This document shows, one piece after another, positions 1 to 6,340 of a DNA stretch of 14,669 nucleotides (the first letter of the stretch is position 1; each line of letters begins with the position of its first letter). The DNA comes from DAHUYF01 sp052143095 (GTDB taxonomy: Bacteria > Pseudomonadota > Alphaproteobacteria > ATCC43930 > CGMCC-115725). Location: the NCBI GenBank assembly GCA_052143095.1, contig JBKQTR010000412.1, forward strand, positions 1-14,669, in the 5' to 3' direction. Made by a program: the position numbers and the translations under genes. The notes below the pieces were generated by a model, which searched no databases, was not told the origin of the DNA, and worked only from the letters and a program-made list of their open reading frames with translations.

Positions 1-1
1 C

Positions 2-61
2 GCGAAGCCGAAGCGGCTTCGCTTCGCCCGCCTCCCGAAGCCGTGCGGAGGGCAGGGCGAA
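2..61. repeat. Two adjacent inverted repeats (intergenic stem-loops)
   Basis: Bases 2-9 (GCGAAGCC) pair perfectly with 15-22 (GGCTTCGC) around a 5-base loop. Immediately after, TTCGCCC (23-29) pairs with GGGCGAA (55-61), and CCTCC (31-35) nested inside pairs with GGAGG (47-51). Two such stems side by side are typical of REP-like intergenic elements or of terminators of a gene lying left of the window. No T-run follows either stem on the plus strand, so a simple intrinsic terminator is not shown. The pairing is seen directly; the function is unknown. Confidence 0.55.
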
Positions 62-85
62 GGCAGGGCGCGCCATTCTTTGCTT

Positions 86-109
86 CTCCGTGACCTCCGT
101 GCCTCCGTG
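86..109. repeat. Triplicated CTCCGTG short repeat
   Basis: The heptamer CTCCGTG occurs at 86-92, 95-101 and 103-109, separated by 2 and 1 bases, so the period is 8-9 bases. On the minus strand it reads as repeated CACGGAG units. From general recollection, similar CACGGAG-period strings turn up between genes in distantly related bacteria, so this may be one copy of a dispersed intergenic repeat. It lies about 80 bases upstream of the DUF2277 gene and has no clear promoter form. Confidence 0.55.
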
Positions 110-189
110 GTCAATCTTCTCCGCCGACGGCGCCGCTATTATTGGCGCTCTGCTAGAGATGCGTGGTCGTAAGACAGGGGACTCTCTCC

Positions 190-477
190 ATGTGTCGGAA
201 CATCAAGACGCTTTATAACTTCGCACCGCCTGCCACGGACGAAGAGATCCGGGCATCTTCGCTGCAATTCGTCCGCAAGCTGAGCGGCTTCACGCGACCC
301 TCCAACGCAAACCAAGTTGCGTTCAGCCGCGCGGTGGAGCAGGTGGCCAAAGCAGCACACGAGCTGATCGACTCTCTCGTTACGAACGCGGCTCCCCGCG
401 ACCGTGACGTTGAGGCATCGAAGACCAAGGCCAGGGCGGCGGACCGTTTCCGCACCTCCGCGCGACGCGCCACATAG
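190..477 (+). CDS. DUF2277 family protein
   Basis: A 95-residue small soluble protein of unknown function. The N-terminus MCRNIKTLYNF, then PPATDEEIRAS (13-23), QFVRKLSGF (26-34) and RPSNANQVAF (37-46) are the hallmark blocks of the DUF2277 family, which is widespread in bacteria and usually about 90 residues. The start is ATG 190: the conserved family N-terminus begins exactly there, and AGGGG (175-179) lies upstream as a modest ribosome-binding site. An in-frame GTG at 163 would add nine residues absent from the family. The C-terminus is basic and helical. The gene stands alone and converges with the GntR gene 60 bases downstream. The family call is firm; its biochemical role is not known. 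Confidence 0.9.
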   Translation: MCRNIKTLYNFAPPATDEEIRASSLQFVRKLSGFTRPSNANQVAFSRAVEQVAKAAHELIDSLVTNAAPRDRDVEASKTKARAADRFRTSARRAT

Positions 478-537
478 CCGGGGATCGGACGCGAAGTTCC
501 TGGGGCGGCGGCATGGTTAGGGGCGGCTCAGTCTGAG

Positions 538-1212
538 CTACTCTGCGGCTGCCCACCGGCCGCCCACATGGCGCGCGGCGTAGTCGACGAAGGAGCGGCG
601 GATGCTCAGCGCGTGCAGTCGCGTCGCGTGATAGGCCTGCTGCGCGTTGCCGCGCAGGATGGCGCGGACGATCTCGTCATGCTCGGCATAGGACTGGGCG
701 AGCCGGCCCGGGCCGCGGAACTGGGCACGGCTCAGCGGCGCAAAGCGCCGCCGCAGATCCGCGACCATTTCCTGCAGCACCGAGTTGCGGCTGCCGCCGC
801 GGATGGCGGCGTGGAAATCGGCATTGGCGGCGTGATAGAGGTCGCTGTTGCTGGAGCGCACGAGATCGCCGCAGCGGTGATGCAGCTCCTCGAGCTGGCG
901 GCGGTCGCCGGGCGACATCTTGAGCGCCGAGAGCCGCGCGCAGACGGCCTCGAGCTCGGCCAGCGTCTCGAACAGCTCGCCGATACGCTCCTCGGTGATG
1001 GTGGCGGCGACCGCGCCCTGATGCGCCTTGCTGCGGACGAGGCCGGTGGCGGCGAGCTCGCGCAGCGCCTCGCGCACCGGCGTGCGCGAGACGGCGAAGC
1101 GCTTGGCGAGGCTCGCCTCGTCGAGGCGCGTGCCCGCCGGGACGCGGCCGGAGATGATGTCGTCGGCCAGCGCCTCGCGTACGAGATCGGCACGTGTCGA
1201 GCGCACTGCCAT
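538..1212 (-). CDS. GntR-family (FCD subfamily) transcriptional regulator
   Basis: A 224-residue DNA-binding regulator. Residues about 7-70 form the GntR winged helix (LVREALADDIISGRVPAG, then SLAKRFAVSRTPVREALREL). Residues about 77-210 form an all-helical FCD ligand domain with its usual metal-site positions: D132 and H134 in ADFHAAI, H178 in AEHDEI, and H200. FCD proteins bind small carboxylates or similar metabolites and usually repress neighbouring genes. The start is ATG 1212: GGAGG lies 6 bases upstream, and the ATG overlaps the Anbu stop by one base (TGATG), which implies translational coupling. A TTG at 1224 would add four residues inside the Anbu gene. As last cistron of the Anbu operon it could be the operon's own regulator; that is inference, and the ligand cannot be read from sequence. 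Confidence 0.9.
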   Translation of the reverse strand: MAVRSTRADLVREALADDIISGRVPAGTRLDEASLAKRFAVSRTPVREALRELAATGLVRSKAHQGAVAATITEERIGELFETLAELEAVCARLSALKMSPGDRRQLEELHHRCGDLVRSSNSDLYHAANADFHAAIRGGSRNSVLQEMVADLRRRFAPLSRAQFRGPGRLAQSYAEHDEIVRAILRGNAQQAYHATRLHALSIRRSFVDYAARHVGGRWAAAE

Positions 1213-1946
1213 CACGCCCTCCAATCCGGGCGCGGAATCGACCGGTAGGCCTCGCGCAGCGCCTCCGACCAGCGCTCGCGGATCATCTGGAAATAGGGGT
1301 CGTCCTCGGTGATGCGGCGCCTGAGCTCGGCCTTCAGCGCGTCGCGGCGATAGACCACCAGGTCGATCGGCAACCCTACTGTGAGATTGCTGCGGAGCGT
1401 CGAATCCATCGACACCAGGGCGAGCTTGACGCCGTCATAGAGATCGGTGTCGTAGAGCGCGGCGCGGTCGAGAATCGGCTTGCCGTATTTGTGCTCGCCG
1501 ATCTGCAGGAACGGCGTGTCGACGGTCGCCTCGATGAAATTGCCGGCGGCATAGACCTGGAAGAGCCGCATGGAGCGACCCTTGATCTGGCCGCCGAGCA
1601 GGAAAGAGACGTCGAACTTCACGTTCTGCGCCTGCATCGCCTCGCCGTCGATGCGGTAGACGCGGCGCACCGCCTCGCCGACCAGCTGCGCGGCGCGGAA
1701 CATGCTTTTCACCGTGAGCAGCGTCTCGACGGTCTCGCCGGTCTCGAGGCCCTCCTGCAGCAGGTTGACGATCGACTGCGTCAGCGCGAGGTTCCCCGCC
1801 GCCAGCAGCGCCATGAAGCGCTGGCCCGGCAGCTCGAAGACATAGGTCTTGGAGAAGGTGGCGATGTTGTCGACCCCGGCATTGGTTCGCGTGTCCGACA
1901 GCAGCACGAGACCGTCCTTGAGATCAAGCCCGACGCAGTAAGTCAT
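1212..1946 (-). CDS. Anbu / proteasome-type Ntn-hydrolase peptidase
   Basis: A 244-residue member of the Anbu (ancestral beta-subunit) family, relatives of HslV and the 20S proteasome beta subunit. Met removal would expose Thr2 (MTYCVGL) as the N-terminal nucleophile. D18 in LLSDTRTNAG and K33 in FSKTY fit the conserved Thr-Asp-Lys catalytic set. GQRFMALLAAGNLAL (41-55) matches the family core and the length is normal. Anbu proteins form helical or open-ring assemblies in the cytoplasm, and no physiological substrate is established. ATG 1946 is fixed by the need for Thr2 and has AGGA and GGGAG just upstream. The gene follows the transglutaminase-like gene by 24 bp and its stop overlaps the GntR start. 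The family call is firm; proteolytic activity is inferred. Confidence 0.94.
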   Translation of the reverse strand: MTYCVGLDLKDGLVLLSDTRTNAGVDNIATFSKTYVFELPGQRFMALLAAGNLALTQSIVNLLQEGLETGETVETLLTVKSMFRAAQLVGEAVRRVYRIDGEAMQAQNVKFDVSFLLGGQIKGRSMRLFQVYAAGNFIEATVDTPFLQIGEHKYGKPILDRAALYDTDLYDGVKLALVSMDSTLRSNLTVGLPIDLVVYRRDALKAELRRRITEDDPYFQMIRERWSEALREAYRSIPRPDWRA

Positions 1947-1970
1947 CTTCCTGTCTCTCCCGCCGCAGGC

Positions 1971-2786
1971 TTATTGATCGCTGCCCGCCTGGGTCACTTT
2001 CACCGCTACCGCCAGCGTCTCCGCCGCGGCGCCGCGCCGGATCCCGCGCACCGGCGCCGCCGACCAGTAATCAAGCCCGACGCTGGTCCGGATATAGGCC
2101 TCGGTCGGGCAGATCCGGTTGGCGGCATCGAAGCCCACCCAGCCGAGATCGTGGACAAAGGCCTCTGCCCAGGCATGGCTCGCTTGATACTCGCGCGACT
2201 CCATCCCCGTCCACAGATATCCGCCGACATAGCGCGTGGGGATGCCGAGCAGGCGCGCCGCGGCGATGAAGACGTGGGCATGATCCTGGCACACCCCGGC
2301 GCCGGCGGCGAGCGCCTCGGCGGCGGCGGTGGCGACGTCGGTCGCGCCGGGCAGGTAGTCGAGCTTTTCGCGCACGGCGACGAGCAGCGCGTGCAGCTGC
2401 TTCAGCACCGAGCCGTGCGCCGCGACCTGGCGCGCCAGCGCCTCGATCGCCGCGTCCGGCTGGGTGAGCCTGGTGCGGCGCAGGAAGAACAGCGGCGGCA
2501 AGGGCTCGGGCGCGCCGCGCACGATGCCGTTGGTTGTCGCGGTCTCGACCTCGCCTTCGACGAACACCAGCGCCGCCGCATGCGGGTGGTTGACGGCGTG
2601 GCAATGGATGAGGTTGCCGTAGCCGTCGGCAAACACCGGCAATTCGCGGCGCGTATCGCTCCACACCCGCCATTGCACGATCCGCAGCCCCTCATAGGAG
2701 CGCGGCGTCAGCCGCAAGGTCTGGATCGCGGCGCCGATCGGGCTTTCGTAGTTGTAGGAGGTCTGATGTCTGACGTGCAGTCGCAT
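1971..2786 (-). CDS. Transglutaminase-like cysteine peptidase of the Anbu cluster
   Basis: A 271-residue protein with an N-terminal beta-rich domain (MRLHVRHQTSYNYESPI, about 1-105) and a transglutaminase-like papain-fold domain (about 130-235). The catalytic triad is visible: Cys166 in GAGVCQDHAH, His204 in QASHAWAE and Asp220 in GFDAANR. This is the COG1305 type found beside alpha-E and ATP-grasp genes; such proteins are thought to hydrolyse amide or peptide bonds, or to transfer acyl groups, in the cytoplasm, as no signal peptide is present. The start is ATG 2786, 12 bp after the alpha-E stop. Its Shine-Dalgarno is weak, so translation probably depends on reading through from the upstream gene. 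It lies between the alpha-E gene and Anbu, which is the usual arrangement. The substrate is unknown. Confidence 0.92.
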   Translation of the reverse strand: MRLHVRHQTSYNYESPIGAAIQTLRLTPRSYEGLRIVQWRVWSDTRRELPVFADGYGNLIHCHAVNHPHAAALVFVEGEVETATTNGIVRGAPEPLPPLFFLRRTRLTQPDAAIEALARQVAAHGSVLKQLHALLVAVREKLDYLPGATDVATAAAEALAAGAGVCQDHAHVFIAAARLLGIPTRYVGGYLWTGMESREYQASHAWAEAFVHDLGWVGFDAANRICPTEAYIRTSVGLDYWSAAPVRGIRRGAAAETLAVAVKVTQAGSDQ

Positions 2787-2798
2787 GGCGGCGCATCG

Positions 2799-3743
2799 CT
2801 ACATCAGATAGAGCGTGCTGATCGCGTTGCCCAGCGTGACCGAGCGGTCGATGAAATCGGTGAGGAACTCGTGCAGCCCGGACTGGAAGATGTCCTGGAT
2901 GCGCCCGAAGCGCAGCCGCGCATGCAGCTCGCCGGCGACGCGATGGCATTCGCCGCGCTTGCCGCCATAGGCCTCCGCCAGCATCTCGAGCGTGCGGATG
3001 ATCTGATCGTAGCAGCTCAGCAGCGAGCGCGGCATCTCCGGGCGCAGGATGAGGAACTCCGCCACCAGCCACGGCTTGAGCCGGTCGTGGTAGACCCAGT
3101 GATAGCTGCGCAGCGCCGAGACCGAGCGCAGGATCGCCTGCCAGTGATAGTAATCGAGCGCGCCGCCGACGCCTTCATGCCGCGGCATCAGCACGTGGTA
3201 TTTGACGTCGAGAATGCGGGCGGTGTTGTCGGCACGCTCGACGAAAGTGCCGAGCCGGGTGAAATAATAGGCGTCGTTGCGCAGCATGGTATTGGAGTAG
3301 GCGCCGTTGAACAGCAGCGAGCGCTCCTTCACCCATTCCAGCAGCTCCGGCAGGTTGGCCGGCGGCCCGACAAAGCGCGCGCCGCTGCGCGCCTGGTACC
3401 AGGTCTCGTTCAGCGCGTCCCACATGTCGACGGTGAGCGCGGTGCGCACCGCGCGGGCGTTGCGCCGCGCCGTCTCGAGGCAGGTGAAGATGCTCGAGGG
3501 GTTGTCGGGATCGCGCACCAGGTAGTCGATGACCAGCGGCGCCGTCGCCTCGCCGTGCTTGGCGAAGAACTCCGGCTCGCAGCCCGCGGCCAGCAGCGTC
3601 GAGTGCCACTCGTTGCCGGCATTGTCGAGCGAGCGCGCCATGCTCGACATGCGGTGCCCGACCATGACGATGCGGGCGATGTTCTCCGCCCGCTCCATAT
3701 ACCGCGCGAGCCAGTAGAGGCTGTCGGCCGTGCGGCTCAGCAT
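2799..3743 (-). CDS. Alpha-E domain protein (DUF403 / COG2307)
   Basis: A 314-residue all-helical protein. The N-terminus MLSRTADSLYWLARYMERAEN is the signature of the alpha-E family, followed by NTARILDVKYHVLMPR (173-188) and the C-terminal pair FLTDFIDRSVTLG / AISTLYLM. It occurs almost only beside COG2308 ATP-grasp and transglutaminase-like genes and is believed to work with the ATP-grasp enzyme in an uncharacterised peptide ligation or modification pathway. The start ATG 3743 has AGGAG 8 bases upstream; this Shine-Dalgarno runs out of the TAG stop of the ATP-grasp gene (TAGGAG), and the spacing is 11 bp, so the two are clearly co-transcribed. No catalytic residues are established for the family. 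The assignment is firm and the molecular role open. Confidence 0.93.
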   Translation of the reverse strand: MLSRTADSLYWLARYMERAENIARIVMVGHRMSSMARSLDNAGNEWHSTLLAAGCEPEFFAKHGEATAPLVIDYLVRDPDNPSSIFTCLETARRNARAVRTALTVDMWDALNETWYQARSGARFVGPPANLPELLEWVKERSLLFNGAYSNTMLRNDAYYFTRLGTFVERADNTARILDVKYHVLMPRHEGVGGALDYYHWQAILRSVSALRSYHWVYHDRLKPWLVAEFLILRPEMPRSLLSCYDQIIRTLEMLAEAYGGKRGECHRVAGELHARLRFGRIQDIFQSGLHEFLTDFIDRSVTLGNAISTLYLM

Positions 3744-3754
3744 GTTCCGGGCTC

Positions 3755-5197
3755 CTAACCTTCCAGCACCCAGGTGTCCTTGGTGCCGCCGCCCTGACTC
3801 GAATTGACGACGAGCGAGCCGTCGCTCAGCGCAACGCGCGTCAAGCCGCCCGGCACGATACGGATCTCCTTGCCCACCAGCACGAACGGCCGGAGATCGA
3901 CGTGACGCGGCGCGATACCGGACTCGACGAAGGTCGGGCAGGTGGAGAGCGCGAGCGTCGGCTGCGCGATGTAGTCGCCGGGCGCGGCGCGCAGTTTGGC
4001 GGCGAAAGCGGCGAGCTGGTCGCGCGTTGCCTGCGGCCCGATCAGCATGCCGTAACCGCCGGAGCCGCGCGTCTCCTTGACCACGAGCTCGCCGAGATGC
4101 TCCAGGACATAGGCCAGATCCTCCTTCTCGCCGCAGCTATAGGTGCGGACGTTGTTGAGGATCGGCTCCTCGCCGAGATAGAAGCGGATCATCGCCGGCA
4201 CGTGGCGGTAGATCGACTTGTCGTCGGCGATGCCGGCGCCGATGCCGTTCGCCAGCGTCACATTGCCGGAGCGGTAGGCGTTGAACAGGCCGGGCGTGCC
4301 GACCACGGAATCCGGCCGGAAGGTCAGGGGGTCGATGAAATCGTCGTCGACGCGGCGATAGATGACATCGACCCGCTTCGGCCCCTCGGTGGTGCGCATG
4401 TAGACGATGTTGTCGTCGACGAACAGGTCGACGCCCTCGACGATCTCGATGCCCATCTCGTCGGCGAGGAAGGAGTGCTCGTAATAGGCGCTGTTGTAGG
4501 GGCCGGGGGTCAGCAGCGCGACGCGCGGCTCGCCGGTGCAGTTGGGCGGCGCCACCGATTGCAGCGTCTCCAGCAGGTCCTCGGGATAATGTGACACCGA
4601 GGCGATGCGATGGCGGGCGAACAGATCGGGAAAGAGCCGCATCATCGCCTCGCGGTTCTCCAGCATGTACGAGACGCCCGAGGGGGTGCGGCAATTGTCC
4701 TCCAGCACGGTGAAGTCGCGCGGGCCCAGCCGCACTAGGTCGATGCCGGCGACGTGGGTATAGACGCCTTGCGCCGGCTCGAAATCCTGCATCTCCGGCC
4801 GGAAGCCTTCATTGTGCAGCACCAGCTCGGGCGGCACGAGGCCGGCGCGCAGGATCTGGCGCCCGTGATAGACGTCGCGCAGGAAATCGTTGAGCGCGCG
4901 CACCCGCTGGCGCAGGCCGCGCGACACCAGCTCCCATTCCGCGGCGTCGAGCACCCGCGGGATGATGTCGAACGGAATGAGCCGCTCGGGATCGCCGCCC
5001 TCGGAATAGACGGCGAAGGTGATGCCGATGCGACGGAACAGCAGCTCCGCCTCCCGCCGTTTCAGCGACAGCGCCTCGGCCGGCGTCTCCGCGATCCAGC
5101 GCTGGATCAGCTCATATTGCGCGCGGCAGCTCTCTGGCGTCCCCATCTCGTCGAACGGAAGTGCCGCGCCCTTGGTCTCCGTTGCCGTCACGCTCAC
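3755..5197 (-). CDS. Circularly permuted ATP-grasp type 2 protein (COG2308)
   Basis: A 480-residue ATP-grasp amidoligase-like enzyme, expected to join a carboxylate and an amine through an acyl-phosphate; its substrates are unknown. Family blocks in order are FDEMG (15-19), LEDNCRTPSGVSYMLENRE (165-183), LLTPGPYNSAYYEH (228-241), NGIGAGIADDKSIY (317-330), the nucleotide-binding VVKETRGSGGYGM (372-384), RHVDLRPFVL (431-440) and the hallmark tail NSSQGGGTKDTWVL (465-478). The frame is open to 5455, but GTG 5197 is chosen: GGGAG lies 5 bases upstream and the length is then normal. ATG 5236 is the alternative; the sequence above it is Arg- and Cys-rich and unlike the family. It is the first gene of the Anbu operon and lies back to back with the response-regulator gene. 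No clear promoter was seen in front of it. Confidence 0.93.
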   Translation of the reverse strand: MSVTATETKGAALPFDEMGTPESCRAQYELIQRWIAETPAEALSLKRREAELLFRRIGITFAVYSEGGDPERLIPFDIIPRVLDAAEWELVSRGLRQRVRALNDFLRDVYHGRQILRAGLVPPELVLHNEGFRPEMQDFEPAQGVYTHVAGIDLVRLGPRDFTVLEDNCRTPSGVSYMLENREAMMRLFPDLFARHRIASVSHYPEDLLETLQSVAPPNCTGEPRVALLTPGPYNSAYYEHSFLADEMGIEIVEGVDLFVDDNIVYMRTTEGPKRVDVIYRRVDDDFIDPLTFRPDSVVGTPGLFNAYRSGNVTLANGIGAGIADDKSIYRHVPAMIRFYLGEEPILNNVRTYSCGEKEDLAYVLEHLGELVVKETRGSGGYGMLIGPQATRDQLAAFAAKLRAAPGDYIAQPTLALSTCPTFVESGIAPRHVDLRPFVLVGKEIRIVPGGLTRVALSDGSLVVNSSQGGGTKDTWVLEG

Positions 5198-5429
5198 GAT
5201 CGCTCCCAGCCCTCCGCTTGCTTTGCGCCGCGTCATAATTCCGGGCTGCAAACCCCGGGCCAATCCGCCGCACCGCCGATGAAGCGCTTGCAGAAACTCG
5301 ATTTTTTGCGTTCCGGCGCGCTTCCTCAGCGGCTGCCTCCAACAGGGTCGCGCGGACGTCCTGATTAAACAACAGGCAATTTCGCGCCGCCGACGGCCGG
5401 AAATGCCGCGTTGCGGCGGTCTGCGCTGC

Positions 5430-5444
5430 TGGCATGCCCTTTGC
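5430..5444 (+). promoter_or_regulatory. Sigma-54 (RpoN) -24/-12 promoter
   Basis: TGGCATG (5430-5436), four bases, then TTGC (5441-5444) matches the sigma-54 consensus TGGCACG-N4-TTGC at all but one core position. The invariant GG (5431-5432) and GC (5443-5444) are exactly 10 bases apart. Transcription would start near 5456, leaving a leader of about 29 bases before the response-regulator GTG at 5485. No convincing NtrC or NifA upstream site was found by eye. The match is visible; use in the cell is inferred. Confidence 0.7.
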
Positions 5445-5484
5445 GTTGCCAACAACTATGCAGCAATAGGCGGGTTGCTTTGCC

Positions 5485-5868
5485 GTGACACCGAAGCATG
5501 TCCTGGTCGTCGACGACGATCCCGCGATCCTGGAAGTGGTCGAGCGCGCGCTCGCCGCGGAGAATTTCCGCGTCAGCAAGGCGCGCCGGGTCTCGGTGGC
5601 GCGCGATGTTCTCGTGCGGCAGACGATCGACCTCGTCATCACCGATGCGCGCATCCCCGGCGAAACCGGGCTGCATCTCGCCGAGACCGCCAAGGAGCTC
5701 GGCATCGCGCTGATCGTGATGAGCGGCGATCCCGAATGGGCGGCCGAGCACGGCATGGATCCGGAGCAGTATCTCGCCAAGCCCTTCGATCTGCGCCAGC
5801 TGTTGCGGCTCGTCCATGCGTCGCTTCACACCGGCGGTTCCTTGGCCAACATCCGACCCGATTGCTAG
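5485..5868 (+). CDS. Single-domain response regulator (CheY-like receiver)
   Basis: A 127-residue protein made only of a phosphoreceiver domain. The acidic pocket is D10-D12 (VLVVDDDP), the phosphoacceptor D54 lies in VITDARIPGETG, the switch Ser80 in LIVMSGD, and K99 with the following proline in YLAKPFD. All key residues are present, so it should be phosphorylated by a histidine kinase, but none is encoded here and there is no output domain. Such proteins act through partner contacts or phosphorelay. The start is GTG 5485: a TAG stop lies six codons upstream in frame and no other start is available; AGGCGGG (5468-5474) is a rather distant ribosome-binding site. It is preceded by a sigma-54-type promoter and diverges from the Anbu operon. 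The partner is unknown. Confidence 0.92.
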   Translation: MTPKHVLVVDDDPAILEVVERALAAENFRVSKARRVSVARDVLVRQTIDLVITDARIPGETGLHLAETAKELGIALIVMSGDPEWAAEHGMDPEQYLAKPFDLRQLLRLVHASLHTGGSLANIRPDC

Positions 5869-5914
5869 ACCGACGCTGGCCGCACTTGCGCTCCCGGCGG
5901 CTTTTGCCTACATT

Positions 5915-5929
5915 TGCTGCAACGCAGCA
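5915..5929. promoter_or_regulatory. Perfect inverted repeat TGCTGC-N3-GCAGCA, possible PhaR-type operator
   Basis: TGCTGC (5915-5920) and GCAGCA (5924-5929) are perfect inverted copies around AAC, 19 bases before the start of the 64-residue gene. The core CTGC-N3-GCAG has the form reported for PhaR, the polyhydroxyalkanoate regulator, in Rhodobacter and relatives. A small mRNA hairpin is the other reading. No PHA gene is seen nearby, so the PhaR link is only a suggestion. Confidence 0.35.
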
Positions 5930-5948
5930 TGATCGGGGCGGGGCCTTC

Positions 5949-6143
5949 ATGGCGGCAGCGCGGGTGGTCTATGTCGGTCCGGAGGCGGTTTTCCACGGCT
6001 TGGAGGGCCAGCTGGTGACGACGGAGGACCGTGCCACCGGCGCGCCGCGTCTGTTGTTTCAGCCAGAATGCGCCGGCATCATGGCGCTGCCCTGCGAGGC
6101 CGAGCATGTCCGCGCGGTCGAGCGGCCGGCACTGATCGGCTGA
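5949..6143 (+). CDS. Small hypothetical protein (64 aa)
   Basis: A short gene with the G/C-rich third positions of its neighbours. The product starts MAAARVVYVGPEAVFHGLEG and alternates short hydrophobic strands with Gly and Pro turns (RVVYVG, GQLVTT, PRLLFQP, IMALP), which suggests a small all-beta, SH3-like fold. It has two cysteines (C42 and C50) and no signal peptide or membrane segment. ATG 5949 has G-rich sequence (GGGGCGGGG, 5934-5942) upstream as a possible ribosome-binding site. It lies 80 bases after the response regulator on the same strand, with an inverted repeat between them. I do not recognise the family. It is likely real because codon use is consistent and the next ORF on the strand does not overlap it, but it could be spurious. 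Confidence 0.6.
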   Translation: MAAARVVYVGPEAVFHGLEGQLVTTEDRATGAPRLLFQPECAGIMALPCEAEHVRAVERPALIG

Positions 6144-6281
6144 GATCGCCTTGCCCGTCGGTTGTGCTTTTGCCAAGCGGGCGTTGCCCATGTCTTGGGC
6201 AGGAGATTGCGGCCGTGCCTGTTTTGTCGGCTGCCAGACTGCCTGATATTTGATCCCGCGACACTGCCGACCCGCCGCCGG

Positions 6282-6310
6282 CTTGGCAGCGGGCAAGCGT
6301 GCCCCTATAT
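6282..6310 (+). promoter_or_regulatory. Heat-shock (RpoH / sigma-32) promoter of the cbpA-cbpM operon
   Basis: CTTG (6282-6285) is followed after exactly 18 bases by CCTATAT (6304-6310), matching the alphaproteobacterial RpoH form CTTG-N17/18-CYTATNT. The -10 can also be read as CCCCTATAT (6302-6310), close to the enterobacterial CCCCAT form. Transcription would begin near 6316, about 25 bases before the J-protein ATG at 6341. A chaperone gene is the expected RpoH target, which strengthens the call. Confidence 0.72.
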
Positions 6311-6340
6311 GGCGGAGACCACGGGGTCCCCGTCAGAGCC

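Noticed and set aside
86..109. CTCCGTG triplet as a CRISPR-like array
   Set aside because: Units are 7 bases with 1-2 base gaps, far too short for repeats and spacers, and no cas genes are present.
163..189. Earlier GTG start for the DUF2277 gene
   Set aside because: The family N-terminus MCRNIK begins at ATG 190 and the extra nine residues are not part of the family.
1194..3758. Open frame of 854 codons on the plus strand across Anbu, transglutaminase-like and alpha-E genes
   Set aside because: It is antisense to three well-recognised genes; long antisense frames arise from the G/C third-position bias, and its Asp/Arg/Gln/His-rich product matches no family.
5198..5455. N-terminal extension of the ATP-grasp gene
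   Set aside because: The frame is open, but the peptide is Arg/Cys-rich with no family match, the protein would be abnormally long, and GTG 5197 has a good Shine-Dalgarno.
5403..6143. Long plus-strand frame overlapping the response regulator
   Set aside because: Its first part lies out of frame within the receiver gene and is Arg-rich; only the last 64 codons from ATG 5949 look coding.
6185..6201. TGCCCA-N5-TGGGCA hairpin after the 64-aa gene as a terminator
   Set aside because: The stem is short and no U-tract follows, so it is too weak to annotate as a terminator.
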